Shown: piece by piece, positions 18,983-28,160 of the stretch
Position numbering within the stretch: position 1 is the first letter of the stretch
Layout of the letters: the number at the start of each line of letters is the position of its first letter
DNA from: Blastocatellia bacterium UBA7656
GTDB taxonomy: Bacteria > Acidobacteriota > Blastocatellia > UBA7656
Assembly: GCA_002483445.1 (NCBI GenBank)
Contig: DLHY01000078.1
Location: forward strand, 1-64,000
Direction of reading: 5' to 3'
DNA length: 64,000 nucleotides
The notes under the pieces: model-generated
The model's database searches: none
The model's input: the letters and a program-made list of their open reading frames with translations, nothing else
Told to the model about the DNA's origin: nothing
Position numbers and translations under genes: made by a program

Positions 18983-19651
18983 TCAAAGTTGTTCGAGCAT
19001 TTCGTGAGCGCGCGCTTTATCGCGCAGGTTCTCGAACTCCCACAGGGGGTCAACAGGCGAGGCGATTATCTTTTCAAGCAAAGCAACAGCGCGACTCGAC
19101 TCTTTTACATCGAGCGCGAACTCTGCGGCGTAAATCAACGTGACGCTGTTTGAGGGGGCAAGCTCGATAGCGCGATCAAAACACTCGCGGCTGCGCGAGA
19201 GGCTCCCGCCTATCAATCGCGGCGCTTTGTGATATAACCGACCCATAACTCTCAGCGGCCCTGCGCCGTGATAGTCGGCTGATATCTCCGACGCGCGAGC
19301 GAGTTCTTTTCTGGCGCGAAGCAACGCCATCGCGCCTTTCAACCCCTTTGCGGCTTCGGCAAAGAGCGCGAGATTTACGCCCGACCAGAAATGGCCTTCG
19401 ACTCTTTCATCTGACAGGCGAGCGGCCTTCCGTCCGGCTTCTATGCCTAAAGCGTGAAGCTGTCGTTTTGCTTTTATGGAAGTCGTTTCCTGGCCGAGAA
19501 AAAAATATGCGCGCGCGAGCCGCCATTGCGAGTCGATTTGCTCATGGCCTGTGAGCAGGACGAGCGACTGTCCGACTGCGCCCGGACGCCCTCGTTGATT
19601 GTAAAGCTCGTCGGCGCGTTTTATCGCTTCAGTAAAATCGTCTGTAGTCAT
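18983..19651 (-). CDS. TPR-type protein, TatT (TRAP-associated) family-like
   Basis: All-helical protein without a signal peptide. The pattern GHFWSGVNLALFAEAAKG, then GPLRVMGRLYHKAPRLIGGSLSRSRECFDRAIELAP, then a final TPR-like helix pair matches the TatT family first described with TRAP transporters in Treponema. No TRAP transporter genes are present here, so the role is open. It lies 17 nt downstream of the esterase gene on the same strand. Confidence 0.7.
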   Translation of the reverse strand: MTTDDFTEAIKRADELYNQRGRPGAVGQSLVLLTGHEQIDSQWRLARAYFFLGQETTSIKAKRQLHALGIEAGRKAARLSDERVEGHFWSGVNLALFAEAAKGLKGAMALLRARKELARASEISADYHGAGPLRVMGRLYHKAPRLIGGSLSRSRECFDRAIELAPSNSVTLIYAAEFALDVKESSRAVALLEKIIASPVDPLWEFENLRDKARAHEMLEQL

Positions 19652-19668
19652 TGCTCAACGATGACGGG

Positions 19669-20403
19669 TCATTTTTGAAAATCGTACTGCCTGTATTTCG
19701 GCTCGGCCATCTCATGCTTTTTCAGGAAATCCCATGCGTCGCTGTTTATCTTCGACGCAAGATCATAATAATTATGGCCGTGGTTCGGGATTTCCGTCAG
19801 TATCGCTGAAAAGCCTTTTTCATTCAATGCGTCACGAGTGGCACGCACATCGGATAGAGGAAAGAATGGGTCTTGCGTGCCGACGATGATCGATAAGGGG
19901 ATTTTGCGCTCGGCCTGAGCGATGAATGAATACTCCTTCTTTTGCATCGCCCCGGCATGAACAGCGGTTGCGGCGAAATAATTTGATTCGAGCAGAGAGA
20001 TAATCAGAGCAAAAGAAGCTCCGGCTGAATGGCCGAACAGGTAAATCCTTCGCGGATCGACTCTGTGTTTCAGCTTGATCCATTCGACAATCTCGTACAG
20101 AAAATCAGGCCCGTCGATTGGCGCAAACCATCCCTGCGAGTTCTGAGCATCGGGGCCAACGAGGATGATGCCTTCCTTGCTGGCAAGGTCTTTCCACTTC
20201 TCAACGAGCGACGATCCGTTTCGCCCCGATCCGTGCAGCAACACGATCATCGGCGCAGGCGCTTTGATCGAATCGGGAACGAAAAGATAATAGCTGCGCT
20301 TCCTGCCTTGCGACTCTATCGTTTCCTTCACGATGTTTTCCGGCAAGGCTATGGCTGAAATCGCAAGCAGGATAATGAAGAAAACAGTCAGGCATAGTCG
20401 CAT
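19669..20403 (-). CDS. Secreted alpha/beta-hydrolase (esterase/PHB depolymerase-like)
   Basis: A signal peptide (about residues 1-19) precedes an alpha/beta-hydrolase fold: oxyanion motif VLLHGSGRNGSS, nucleophile Ser in FGHSAGAS, acid in GTQDPFFP, His in PNHGHNYY. The arrangement resembles polyhydroxybutyrate depolymerase or feruloyl esterase-like Lpq-type enzymes. ATG at 20403 with GGAGGG 7-8 nt upstream. First in line of the hydrolase and TPR pair, and 15 nt after the lipoprotein gene. Confidence 0.85.
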   Translation of the reverse strand: MRLCLTVFFIILLAISAIALPENIVKETIESQGRKRSYYLFVPDSIKAPAPMIVLLHGSGRNGSSLVEKWKDLASKEGIILVGPDAQNSQGWFAPIDGPDFLYEIVEWIKLKHRVDPRRIYLFGHSAGASFALIISLLESNYFAATAVHAGAMQKKEYSFIAQAERKIPLSIIVGTQDPFFPLSDVRATRDALNEKGFSAILTEIPNHGHNYYDLASKINSDAWDFLKKHEMAEPKYRQYDFQK

Positions 20404-20418
20404 AAGCTTTGCCCTCCT

Positions 20419-21255
20419 TCACCGCAGAGAAATTTTCTTCAGGTTCTCGCGACTGAAGATCGCATCACTCAGATTCTGATCATATTTCACGGTGAGGGTT
20501 TCGAATTCGACTTTTTTCTGTCGCGCGATGTTATCGACCGTCCATCGCATTCGCGTCCAGTATTGGCCCGTCTTTTCCAGCTTATCGACAGTCACGCGGC
20601 GGGCCAGTTCCGTTTCATTGAAATAAAACTCGGCCCCGGCAAGCGCAAAACTATCCTCGGCCAGAAACACGATCAGCCGTTGAAACTTCGATTCCTGTCC
20701 CGGCTTCAACCGTCCGTCGAGCTTGTAGCTGCGACGCGCGCCTGCCTGCTCGATGCCCGCAAGCTTGAATTCGTATTTTTCAGGTTGCCCGTCGGCAAGC
20801 TCCTGAAGCGACATTCCGAACAGAGAGTCTTCGCCCATCACATTCTTCGTGCTTACGAATGAACTGCTGCTTTGCGCATAGCGAAGTCCTTCGATTTCTC
20901 CCTGCGGGCTTATCAGCACCAGACCCGAACGGTCGCGCTGATCGGGAGAAGCGAATTCTATGAGCATCTGCTCGCCTGACTGCCCGCGCTTTCGATAAAC
21001 AGTCATCGACACTTCCTGCGAACTTCCGTCGGCTTCCGTGATTCGGGCGCGCGATTTCACTTCGCTCGTCTGATAGCCTTCCGCCGCGCGGTATCGCTTG
21101 AACACTTCAGCGACCGTGATCGCGGGAGTCGCAGGCGGAGCTTTTTCTTCGGGCTGACGGGTGGTTTCTTTATCGCAGGCCGAGAGAAAGGCCGCGATCA
21201 AAATAATCGATGCCGCGAAAATCTTCGCTCGAAACATTGAAGAGAAAAAAATCAT
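20419..21255 (-). CDS. Outer-membrane lipoprotein-sorting (LolA-like) lipoprotein
   Basis: Lipobox LSAC gives an N-terminal lipoprotein signal. The mature part (VFKRYRAAEGYQTSEVKSRARI, MLIEFASPDQRDRSGLVLISPQGE, LDGRLKPGQESKFQRL) matches the LolA-like 'outer membrane lipoprotein-sorting protein' group normally encoded with MMPL/RND exporters. The adjacent upstream gene is such an exporter, so the pair probably moves lipids or lipoproteins across the periplasm. Start at ATG 21255 with AGGAAA 6-7 nt upstream; the 65 codons upstream are translated repeat DNA and are not part of the protein. Confidence 0.8.
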   Translation of the reverse strand: MIFFSSMFRAKIFAASIILIAAFLSACDKETTRQPEEKAPPATPAITVAEVFKRYRAAEGYQTSEVKSRARITEADGSSQEVSMTVYRKRGQSGEQMLIEFASPDQRDRSGLVLISPQGEIEGLRYAQSSSSFVSTKNVMGEDSLFGMSLQELADGQPEKYEFKLAGIEQAGARRSYKLDGRLKPGQESKFQRLIVFLAEDSFALAGAEFYFNETELARRVTVDKLEKTGQYWTRMRWTVDNIARQKKVEFETLTVKYDQNLSDAIFSRENLKKISLR

Positions 21256-21327
21256 AATCGTTTCCTGAAACATAAGCTTGCGAAAAGCGAAGCCTGCGTA
21301 GCGCGTCAGTATGGAAGGAAAGAACTT

Positions 21328-21475
21328 CTCATTAACACCTCGATGAATCGAGGTGACGAGAGGCGCGACTTTCCCCCCCAACGGTTTCAACCGTTCCCGA
21401 GAGGCAAAACCTTGAAACGGTTGAAGACCATCAACCCGCTCGCGGTTCACCCGGCTAAAGCAGGGTGTTAATGAG
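21328..21475. repeat. Inverted-repeat-bounded element, no ORF
   Basis: Perfect 12-bp ends (CTCATTAACACC at 21328 and GGTGTTAATGAG at 21464) bound 148 bp. Inside are three further palindromes: CACCTCGATgaATCGAGGTG (21336), AACGGTTtcAACCGTT (21380) and a related CTTGAAACGGTTGAAG (21411). It is MITE-like or a large structured intergenic repeat, placed between the MMPL and lipoprotein genes. Confidence 0.7.
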
Positions 21476-21543
21476 AGGAGTCCTCCCGGTCGTCAGAGAC
21501 GATGCCCTGAAAGTATGAAAAACAGGTGACGACTCCAAATAAC

Positions 21544-21577
21544 GGACTCCAGACTCCAGACTCCAGACTCCAGACTT
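21544..21577. repeat. Heptamer array (ACTCCAG)
   Basis: About four and a half tandem ACTCCAG units just 3' of the MMPL gene, followed by a T-rich run. Unlike the other 7-mer elements, I find no clear complementary arm. Confidence 0.75.
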
Positions 21578-21619
21578 TTCCTTTCGCTTTTTCCCTTTTG
21601 CCTTGCGGCGCAGCCGCGC

Positions 21620-23977
21620 TCAATCATCCCCGCGTGATTCGGCATAAGCGGGCTGCGCGGACATCTGTTTTCCCGATTCGCCGCGCGCTGTTCGGTCAAA
21701 AAGTTTCGTCTTCATCAGCGCAGGCAGGAATATCAAATCCGCAGCAAGGCACGCAAGTATCGTTATCACCCAGAGCAACCCGGCTATGCGTATCGGCGTG
21801 AAGGATGAAAGCATAAAAAGAAGATTTCCGCCAACCAGCATCAGGTTGCCAAGCACCATCGGTTTTCCCGTCCTCAGCAGCGAAAGCCACATCACCCATC
21901 CTTCATCGCTTTCCGTTCCGCTGTTGAGTTCCTCGATGGATTGACGATATCGCCTTATCATATGCACCGCGTTATCGACTGCTATCCCAAGCACCGCGCT
22001 TGCCACGAGGCTCGTTGTGATGTCGAGCGTTATCCCTGTCCATCCCAGAAAACCGTAGTAACAAATTATCGGCAGCAGATTCGGAATCAACGCCAGCAGC
22101 CCGGTTGCCGCTGAACGAAACAGGATTACCATCATCAGGTATATCGAAATGATGGCAATCGCCATGCTCGATGATTGCGAAGAGGCCAGCGCGTCTGAAG
22201 CGTCGTTGAGCAGTATGAATGACCCGGTGGCCCGCGCTGTGATTCCTGCGGGCAGATTCCCCGCTGCCCACTCTTCGAGCTTTTGCGTCAAATCGCGCAG
22301 TTCGTTCGACCCGTAAAGATGGATTCGCAGCACGATGATCGCTCTCGAACGGTCGCGGTCGATGACGCGCGACACCAACTCATCCTGCGAAAGAAAATCA
22401 TCGAATATGGCTGCGATCTTCGCTTTGCTTGTAGGGAAAGGAGTTGTCGCCTGGGGATCGAAAACAGTGTTGAACCTGCGGAGAACATCGGCTATCGAAA
22501 GCGCGGAATCGACTCCGGGCTGCGTGAGCGCGAATTCCTGAAACCGGGAGAGCGCGGCTAAGAATTCAGGATCGGTCGCCGCGCCTTTCTCTCCGCCCAC
22601 GACCATCTGAATAGTCGCCGCTCCCGCCAGTCGCTCGTGAAGCTTCATGACCTGCTGAACCGTGTCGCTCTTTTCGGGAAAAATTCTCAGATAATCAGTG
22701 TTGACTCTGATCCAGTACATCCCCGCGCCGGTCACGACAGTGATCAAAATCGAAACCGTCAGCACCACGCGACGGCGATAAAGAACCAGCGCCGTCACCT
22801 GACGAAGAAAACCGTTGAGCCACGTTGCGTAATCTTTTTCCTCACTCGCCCGACCCAGCGATTGAGGAGATGCGAGCGCCAAAACCGCAGGTATGAAAAG
22901 CATCGAAAGCAGCAGCAGGAAGAAGACCCCGACGGCTTCAAATATTCCCATGTCGCGAGCCGTAGGCACGCGGCTCGACGCAAGCGCGCCGAAACCGGCC
23001 ATCGTCGTTGTCGCCGAGACTATCACAGCCGGGCCTATAAATTTTATTCCCCTGATCCAGGCGTTGAGCCTTTCCGTTTTGCTCGATGCGAAATCAATCT
23101 TCGACATCGAGATTCGATACTGATTGAGAACGTGAAAGACATAGCAACTGCCTATCGCCATCAGCACGGCTGGAAGGGTGACGGTGGCGAATGTGAAGGG
23201 GCGCCCGAGCAGACACATCAATCCGACAGTCCAGATGTTGGCGATGATCATAGTCGCCATCGGCAGCGCCGCGCCCCACAGAGAGCGAAAGGCGAAGAGG
23301 AAAATCAGAAAAGTCAGCAGAAAGGCGACGGGCGAAATGATCGCCACATCGCGCGTCATGCTATCGATTGCCTGCACATCGATGACCGGAATGCCCGCAA
23401 GGATCAGTTCATCTGAACCGGCTTCCTGTCGCGCGATGCGCTCGACTTCTTTCGTGATCGCCTGACTGCGCTCTTCATCTACGAGTTTGAGAAAAACACT
23501 GAGCGAAGTCGTTTTGCCATCGGTCGAAATGTAGAGCCGTTCATAAAGCGGATCGCGTGTGACGGTCGCTTTCAATGACTGAAGCTGATCGAGGGAAGCC
23601 GCGCGGGGGATGAGGCGGTCTATCTTTATCTCGTCGCCGTTTCGTTTTATGCCGGGCGCGTTGGTGAGGCTCAACACGTTACTCACTCCCTCGATGATAG
23701 CGAGGCGATGGGTCAATCGTTCGAGGCGTTCGAGAAACGAGGGAGTAAAAACGTCCTCGGTGGTGAGCGCAACCAGAATGACGCGATCATCTCCGAATGA
23801 AGAGCGAATTTCGTTGAAAAATTCCAGCGTGCTGTCGTTTCGCGATAGCGTTTCAGGCGAGCCGTTGAAGCTGATGCCGCGATGGAATATCGCCGCTGCG
23901 AAAGCGATTGTTATTAAAAGCGTCACTGCGATGACGCTCCTGGGATGGGAAACGACGAATCTCCAGGTTTGATTCAT
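21620..23977 (-). CDS. MMPL/RND-type exporter
   Basis: Large membrane transporter with the RND duplicated layout: TM1, then a roughly 190-residue periplasmic loop, then a block of five TMs, all repeated. Conserved-type features include GNPSETLSR-like loop segments, ALPMATMIIANIWTVGLM, AIGSCYVFHVLNQYR in the first half, and AVLGIAVDNAVHMIRRYR in the second. At 785 residues it matches the hydrophobe/lipid exporter (MMPL, HAE3-like) size, shorter than drug-efflux RNDs. The LolA-like lipoprotein gene follows on the same strand, the usual pairing. Confidence 0.88.
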   Translation of the reverse strand: MNQTWRFVVSHPRSVIAVTLLITIAFAAAIFHRGISFNGSPETLSRNDSTLEFFNEIRSSFGDDRVILVALTTEDVFTPSFLERLERLTHRLAIIEGVSNVLSLTNAPGIKRNGDEIKIDRLIPRAASLDQLQSLKATVTRDPLYERLYISTDGKTTSLSVFLKLVDEERSQAITKEVERIARQEAGSDELILAGIPVIDVQAIDSMTRDVAIISPVAFLLTFLIFLFAFRSLWGAALPMATMIIANIWTVGLMCLLGRPFTFATVTLPAVLMAIGSCYVFHVLNQYRISMSKIDFASSKTERLNAWIRGIKFIGPAVIVSATTTMAGFGALASSRVPTARDMGIFEAVGVFFLLLLSMLFIPAVLALASPQSLGRASEEKDYATWLNGFLRQVTALVLYRRRVVLTVSILITVVTGAGMYWIRVNTDYLRIFPEKSDTVQQVMKLHERLAGAATIQMVVGGEKGAATDPEFLAALSRFQEFALTQPGVDSALSIADVLRRFNTVFDPQATTPFPTSKAKIAAIFDDFLSQDELVSRVIDRDRSRAIIVLRIHLYGSNELRDLTQKLEEWAAGNLPAGITARATGSFILLNDASDALASSQSSSMAIAIISIYLMMVILFRSAATGLLALIPNLLPIICYYGFLGWTGITLDITTSLVASAVLGIAVDNAVHMIRRYRQSIEELNSGTESDEGWVMWLSLLRTGKPMVLGNLMLVGGNLLFMLSSFTPIRIAGLLWVITILACLAADLIFLPALMKTKLFDRTARGESGKQMSAQPAYAESRGDD

Positions 23978-24105
23978 AGCATTGGATGTTGGAGGCGCTT
24001 CAGTCTGAGTGACTCCGAACTATACGCGACACGCGGAGGGCAGTCAAACGCGGCGGCTTCAGGCTTCTCATATTGTATTTCATACTCGGACTAAAAAGGG
24101 TATTC

Positions 24106-24134
24106 TTGAGACGGTATTTCTTCTTTGATATACT
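24106..24134 (+). promoter_or_regulatory. Sigma70-type promoter of the clpC gene
   Basis: TTGAGA (24106), 17-bp spacer, TATACT (24129). A start of transcription near 24141 would give a leader of about 20 nt to the ATG at 24163 or about 80 nt to the ATG at 24223. Confidence 0.6.
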
Positions 24135-24162
24135 CGAATGCGATTGAAGACGCGCGCATTCG

Positions 24163-26481
24163 ATGAAGCGGACAAAAGCTTCGACATCAGGTTCTATCGT
24201 GGCAAGAGAGAGTAAAAAAGATATGCTGGACCTTGAAATATACACCGAAAAAATAGCTGAAAGCGGTCGCCGCATAATTCGCAAGGCTTACGATGAAGCG
24301 CGTTCGCGCGACCACAATCAGATCACTCCTGAACACATGCTCCTCTCGATTGCCGAAGTCGAGCGACCCTTCTTCAATGAAGTCATGCAGAGCCTCAATA
24401 TCGATCCGCAGGTCGTGCTTCAGGCAGTCGAAACCAAACTCCAGCAGCGCGAATACGTGGGCCGCCGAATCATGATGGGAGATTCGCTCCGCCACGTCCT
24501 CTCAAATGCGCTCAAGCACGCAGGCGAGCGCAACCGCAGACTCATCGAATCGACCGACCTTTTCGTCGCGTTGTTCAAAGACATACACGGATTTCCGGTG
24601 GAACTGCTCAAGCGACTGGGCGCTGACCGCGAGATGGTCATGCAGAAGATTCAGACCCGCGTGCGCAGCCACGAAGAAAAAGAAGAACGCTATCGCCGCC
24701 GCTACGAGCTTCCTCCCTATCTGAAACATTTCGGCGTCAGTCTCAACAAACTCGCCCGTCAGGACAAACTCCCTCCCGTAATCGGGCGCAATGATGAGAT
24801 TCGCCAGATGATTGAAATCCTCTGCCACCGCGAACGCGCAAACTCTCCTATGCTGGTCGGCGAAGCGGGAGTCGGAAAGACTGCCGTCGTCGAAGGGCTT
24901 GCTCGCCGGATAGAGATGGAGCCTGAAAGCGTGCCCCAGCGACTTCGCAACTCTCACGTCGTTCAGCTTCAGATGTCCGGCATAGTCGCAGGCACGATGC
25001 TTCGCGGCATGTTCGAAGAGCGAATTCAAGGAATTATAAACGAAGTCAAAGAGCGCGATAACCTCATACTGTTCATCGATGAGGCTCATACGATCATCGG
25101 CGCAGGATCGGCTCTGGGAGCCAGTTCTGACGCGGCCAATATGTTCAAGTCGGCTCTCGCCCGCGGGGAAATCCGCATCATCGGCGCGACCACGATGACC
25201 GAATACAAAGAGTACATATCCGAAGACGAAGCCCTGGCCCGCCGCTTCCGCCTCGTCAAAGTCGATGAGCCATCGGTCGAAGACACTCGAAAGATAATCG
25301 TGGGAGTGCGTCCGAGACTCGAACGCAATTATTCGGTGACGATAAGCGATGAGGCCATCGAAATGGCGCTTGAGATGGCCCCCCGCTATGTTCGAAATCT
25401 CCACCTGCCGGATAAAGTCATAGGCTGGCTCGACACGGCAGCCGTGAAAGTCGAAATCAATCAACCTGAGATGGGAGAAGTCCGCCCCGAACATATAATC
25501 GATGTCATCAGCCAGGAATCGCGCATCCCGCGCGATATGATCTTCCGCGACACGACCGACCGCTTCTCCCACATGGAAGAAGGACTCTCGCAGCGGGTCA
25601 TCGGACAGAAAGACGCCATCCGCGCCGTCACTCAGCGGTTGCGCCTCAACAAAGGGCCGCTGAAGGAAAACTTCTACAAGCCCGATGGAGTGCTGCTCTT
25701 TCTCGGCCCGACGGGAGTGGGGAAGACTGAGCTTGCAAAAGCGGTGGCCGAGTTTATGTTCGGCGATGACGACAAGATGGTGCGAATAGACATGTCCGAA
25801 TATCAGGACGGCACCATCGCTATTGAAAAGCTGATCGGGATGCCTCGCGGAATCGTCGGGAGCGAGAGGGGCGGAATACTGACCGAGAGGCTGAGGGACA
25901 ATCCGTACACCGTGCTGCTGCTCGACGAGATTGAAAAGGCGTCTTCATACCTGCTCAATCTCTTCCTTCAGGCGTTCGATGAAGGATGGCTGACCGACGG
26001 GCGAGGGAAGAAAGTTTATCTATCGGACGCGATAATCATCATGACCTCGAACCTCGGCTCGGATAATTTCAAAAAGTACATGAAGCCGCTGGGGTTCGGC
26101 AGCAAGACGGTCGCCGACATTCGCCAGATAAACCGCGAAGTCATCAAGGCCGCCGAAGAGCGGTTCTCGCCTGAATTCCGCAATCGCATAGATGAAATAG
26201 TCGTGTTCACTCCTCTGACCAGAGATGAAGTCCGGGAGATCGCCGAACTCTACATCGGGATGATAACCAGGCAGATGCGTCGTCACGGGAAAGAGCTTGT
26301 GGTGAGCGAAGCGGCGGTCATTCATCTGATCGAAAAAGGATTCAGTCCGGCCTACGGCGCGCGGTTCCTCAAGCGGACGATTGACGAGATGGTGAAGCTT
26401 CCGGTGACGAATCGATGGAAGGAAGGCTTGCGCTTCCTCGCCGATCTGGTCGAGGACAAGATAACCATCAGCGTGGACTGA
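24163..26481 (+). CDS. clpC: ClpC/ClpA-type AAA+ unfoldase
   Basis: ATP-dependent Clp protease ATPase. The N-terminal Clp_N double repeat (TPEHMLLSIAEV, ESTDLFVALF) is followed by AAA1 (GEAGVGKT, LILFIDEAH) and AAA2 (GPTGVGKT, LLLDEIEK). The linker between the AAA modules is short, so there is no ClpB M-domain, and an LGF tripeptide (KPLGFGSK) sits where ClpP-binding loops occur. The start is ambiguous: ATG 24163 is the longest, but homologues begin at MLDLEIYTEK-like sequence (ATG 24223). It lies about 18 kb from the clpP gene, on the opposite strand. Confidence 0.92.
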   Translation: MKRTKASTSGSIVARESKKDMLDLEIYTEKIAESGRRIIRKAYDEARSRDHNQITPEHMLLSIAEVERPFFNEVMQSLNIDPQVVLQAVETKLQQREYVGRRIMMGDSLRHVLSNALKHAGERNRRLIESTDLFVALFKDIHGFPVELLKRLGADREMVMQKIQTRVRSHEEKEERYRRRYELPPYLKHFGVSLNKLARQDKLPPVIGRNDEIRQMIEILCHRERANSPMLVGEAGVGKTAVVEGLARRIEMEPESVPQRLRNSHVVQLQMSGIVAGTMLRGMFEERIQGIINEVKERDNLILFIDEAHTIIGAGSALGASSDAANMFKSALARGEIRIIGATTMTEYKEYISEDEALARRFRLVKVDEPSVEDTRKIIVGVRPRLERNYSVTISDEAIEMALEMAPRYVRNLHLPDKVIGWLDTAAVKVEINQPEMGEVRPEHIIDVISQESRIPRDMIFRDTTDRFSHMEEGLSQRVIGQKDAIRAVTQRLRLNKGPLKENFYKPDGVLLFLGPTGVGKTELAKAVAEFMFGDDDKMVRIDMSEYQDGTIAIEKLIGMPRGIVGSERGGILTERLRDNPYTVLLLDEIEKASSYLLNLFLQAFDEGWLTDGRGKKVYLSDAIIIMTSNLGSDNFKKYMKPLGFGSKTVADIRQINREVIKAAEERFSPEFRNRIDEIVVFTPLTRDEVREIAELYIGMITRQMRRHGKELVVSEAAVIHLIEKGFSPAYGARFLKRTIDEMVKLPVTNRWKEGLRFLADLVEDKITISVD

Positions 26482-26556
26482 GCGATCCATAGCGATCACA
26501 GACTGCCTGAAGGCGGCGACATCGAGCGTCGCTTTCTTTTTGTCCGAAAAAAACTA

Positions 26557-26584
26557 TTGACATAAATTTCCTGCATTGAATAAT
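26557..26584 (+). promoter_or_regulatory. Candidate sigma70 promoter of the J/PilZ gene
   Basis: TTGACA (26557), 16-bp spacer, AATAAT (26579). It would leave a leader of about 140 nt before the ATG at 26733. Confidence 0.45.
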
Positions 26585-26732
26585 GGTCGCGGTCTCCCTT
26601 GATCCTCAACGGCAGTTTTCAGGACGAATCCCCCGATTCGGCATTTATAACTGAAGTCGCTTAGATCAGCGTAATCGAGCAACTGTCATTTGCGCGGCAA
26701 GCAGTAAAATCAGCAGTGGAAAGGACGCTCTG

Positions 26733-28022
26733 ATGAGCGGAATGCTTCACGAAAACAACGCGAATCTACAGAAACGTGAGCGATTCTCCGAGCGGATCAG
26801 CACCTATTACCTGGAACTGGAAAGATTGCTCGACCGGGTGGAGAGCGCAGTCAATCACTATCAATCGCTCGGAGTTGATCGCTCCGCCAGCACTGAAGAT
26901 ATTCAGATCGCCTACCGGGAAGCTGTCACTTTATTGTACCCGTCACAATACGGCATCAACATCAACCTGCCGGAAAGCATGGAGGAGAAGAACAAAAAAG
27001 CATTGGAAAAAGTTTCTCAGGCGTTCAACACTCTGGCCAACTACGGCAGGCGGGTTGAATACGACAACTCTCTGCGGAAAAAAACAGCCGCTCCGATTCC
27101 TGTTCGCACCCCTGAATCTTTTCAAAGACAGGAGTTGCCAGTTCCGAAACTCGATCAACCCGCGCAACAATCGACCACGCCTGCCCCACTGGAATCGACG
27201 CCTGCACAGGTTGGGATAGAAGCCGACAAACCCATGAGCGACACCTCATCGCCGCAAGCCGCTCAGAAAACGACCTCGGCTCCGGTCGCTCAGGAAGAAC
27301 TGAACCTTCTCAATCTCCTCGCCACCCACAAGGAAGTCTATGTCGAGGACGTCGGAGTTGATGCATCGCGAGACCATCGCAAGTGTCCTCGCTTCAAGAT
27401 GAAGATACCCGTCCGAGTTAGCGGCTACGATAAGGAAGGAAACAAGTGGAAGGACATGGGGCAGACCGTAGATGTGGGCCGTTTCGGAGTGGCCTTCTCA
27501 ATGCGCGCGAGGGTTCGCCGCGGCATGGTTGTGCATTTGAATCTTCCACTGCCAGTGCGTCTGCGCGCCCACGGCTATTCGGATCCGAGTTACAGCGTGT
27601 GGGCGATTGTCCGAAGGGTCGAGCCTCCCAAGAATGGCGTGCGCCAGGTCGGCGTGGAATTTTTGGGCGAGCATCCGCCTCCGGGCTTTCTCGCCAAGCC
27701 TGCATCGCTGTACAGAAATCGAAACTGGGATGGAGTCGAGCGCAGGCGCGAGGAGCGCAAGGCTGTTGCCGAACAGGTGAAGCTGGAATTCCTCGACGAA
27801 AACCAGAATACCATCTCGAAGGAAAAAGGCACGCTTGAAAACGTAAGTCCCAACGGGGCGAGGGTGCGCCTCAAATCCGTGCCTGATGCCTTCGATCTGG
27901 TGAGGGTAACGGGACGGAGCGGCTCTTTCACCTCTCTCGCGAATGTGCGCGACTGGTTCATGGGCAAGGACGGCTATGAGAGGTTGTGCCTGCATTTCCT
28001 CGAAGAGAAATGGCCGATGTGA
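26733..28022 (+). CDS. J-domain-like protein fused to two PilZ-like domains
   Basis: Residues about 35-110 look like a DnaJ J-domain (HYQSLGVDRSASTEDIQIAYREA, then ALEKVSQAFNTLANYGRRVEYD), but the HPD tripeptide is replaced by YPSQYG, so Hsp70 stimulation is doubtful. After a Pro/Gln-rich linker, a PilZ domain begins at RKCPRFKMKIPVRV with DVGRFGVAF as the second motif. A weaker second PilZ-like unit starts at ERRREERKAV with NVSPNGARVRL. PilZ domains usually bind cyclic di-GMP; the RxxxR motif is only partly kept. Possibly a c-di-GMP-sensing adaptor; the fusion is unusual. Confidence 0.75.
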   Translation: MSGMLHENNANLQKRERFSERISTYYLELERLLDRVESAVNHYQSLGVDRSASTEDIQIAYREAVTLLYPSQYGININLPESMEEKNKKALEKVSQAFNTLANYGRRVEYDNSLRKKTAAPIPVRTPESFQRQELPVPKLDQPAQQSTTPAPLESTPAQVGIEADKPMSDTSSPQAAQKTTSAPVAQEELNLLNLLATHKEVYVEDVGVDASRDHRKCPRFKMKIPVRVSGYDKEGNKWKDMGQTVDVGRFGVAFSMRARVRRGMVVHLNLPLPVRLRAHGYSDPSYSVWAIVRRVEPPKNGVRQVGVEFLGEHPPPGFLAKPASLYRNRNWDGVERRREERKAVAEQVKLEFLDENQNTISKEKGTLENVSPNGARVRLKSVPDAFDLVRVTGRSGSFTSLANVRDWFMGKDGYERLCLHFLEEKWPM

Positions 28023-28057
28023 TTTTTGACTCCGAGACTCTCCCCCTATTCTGTCGG

Positions 28058-28077
28058 GGCAGCCTTGCGGGGCTGCC
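28058..28077 (+). terminator. Hairpin after the J/PilZ gene
   Basis: GGCAGCC, 6-nt loop, GGCTGCC, about 35 bp after the stop codon. There is no U-tract, so its termination strength is uncertain. Confidence 0.4.
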
Positions 28078-28160
28078 TCGCAGATTATCCCCCACTACAA
28101 TCAAAACAGATTTGCTATAATACCGGCGACGCTCTTAAAAAAGATTTCGGAGGGTTGCCG

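Noticed and set aside
24502..25572. A 356-codon open frame antisense to clpC
   Set aside because: Shadow of a highly conserved Clp ATPase; biased codon use keeps the opposite frame open. The same applies to 15479-16402 and 17852-18901.
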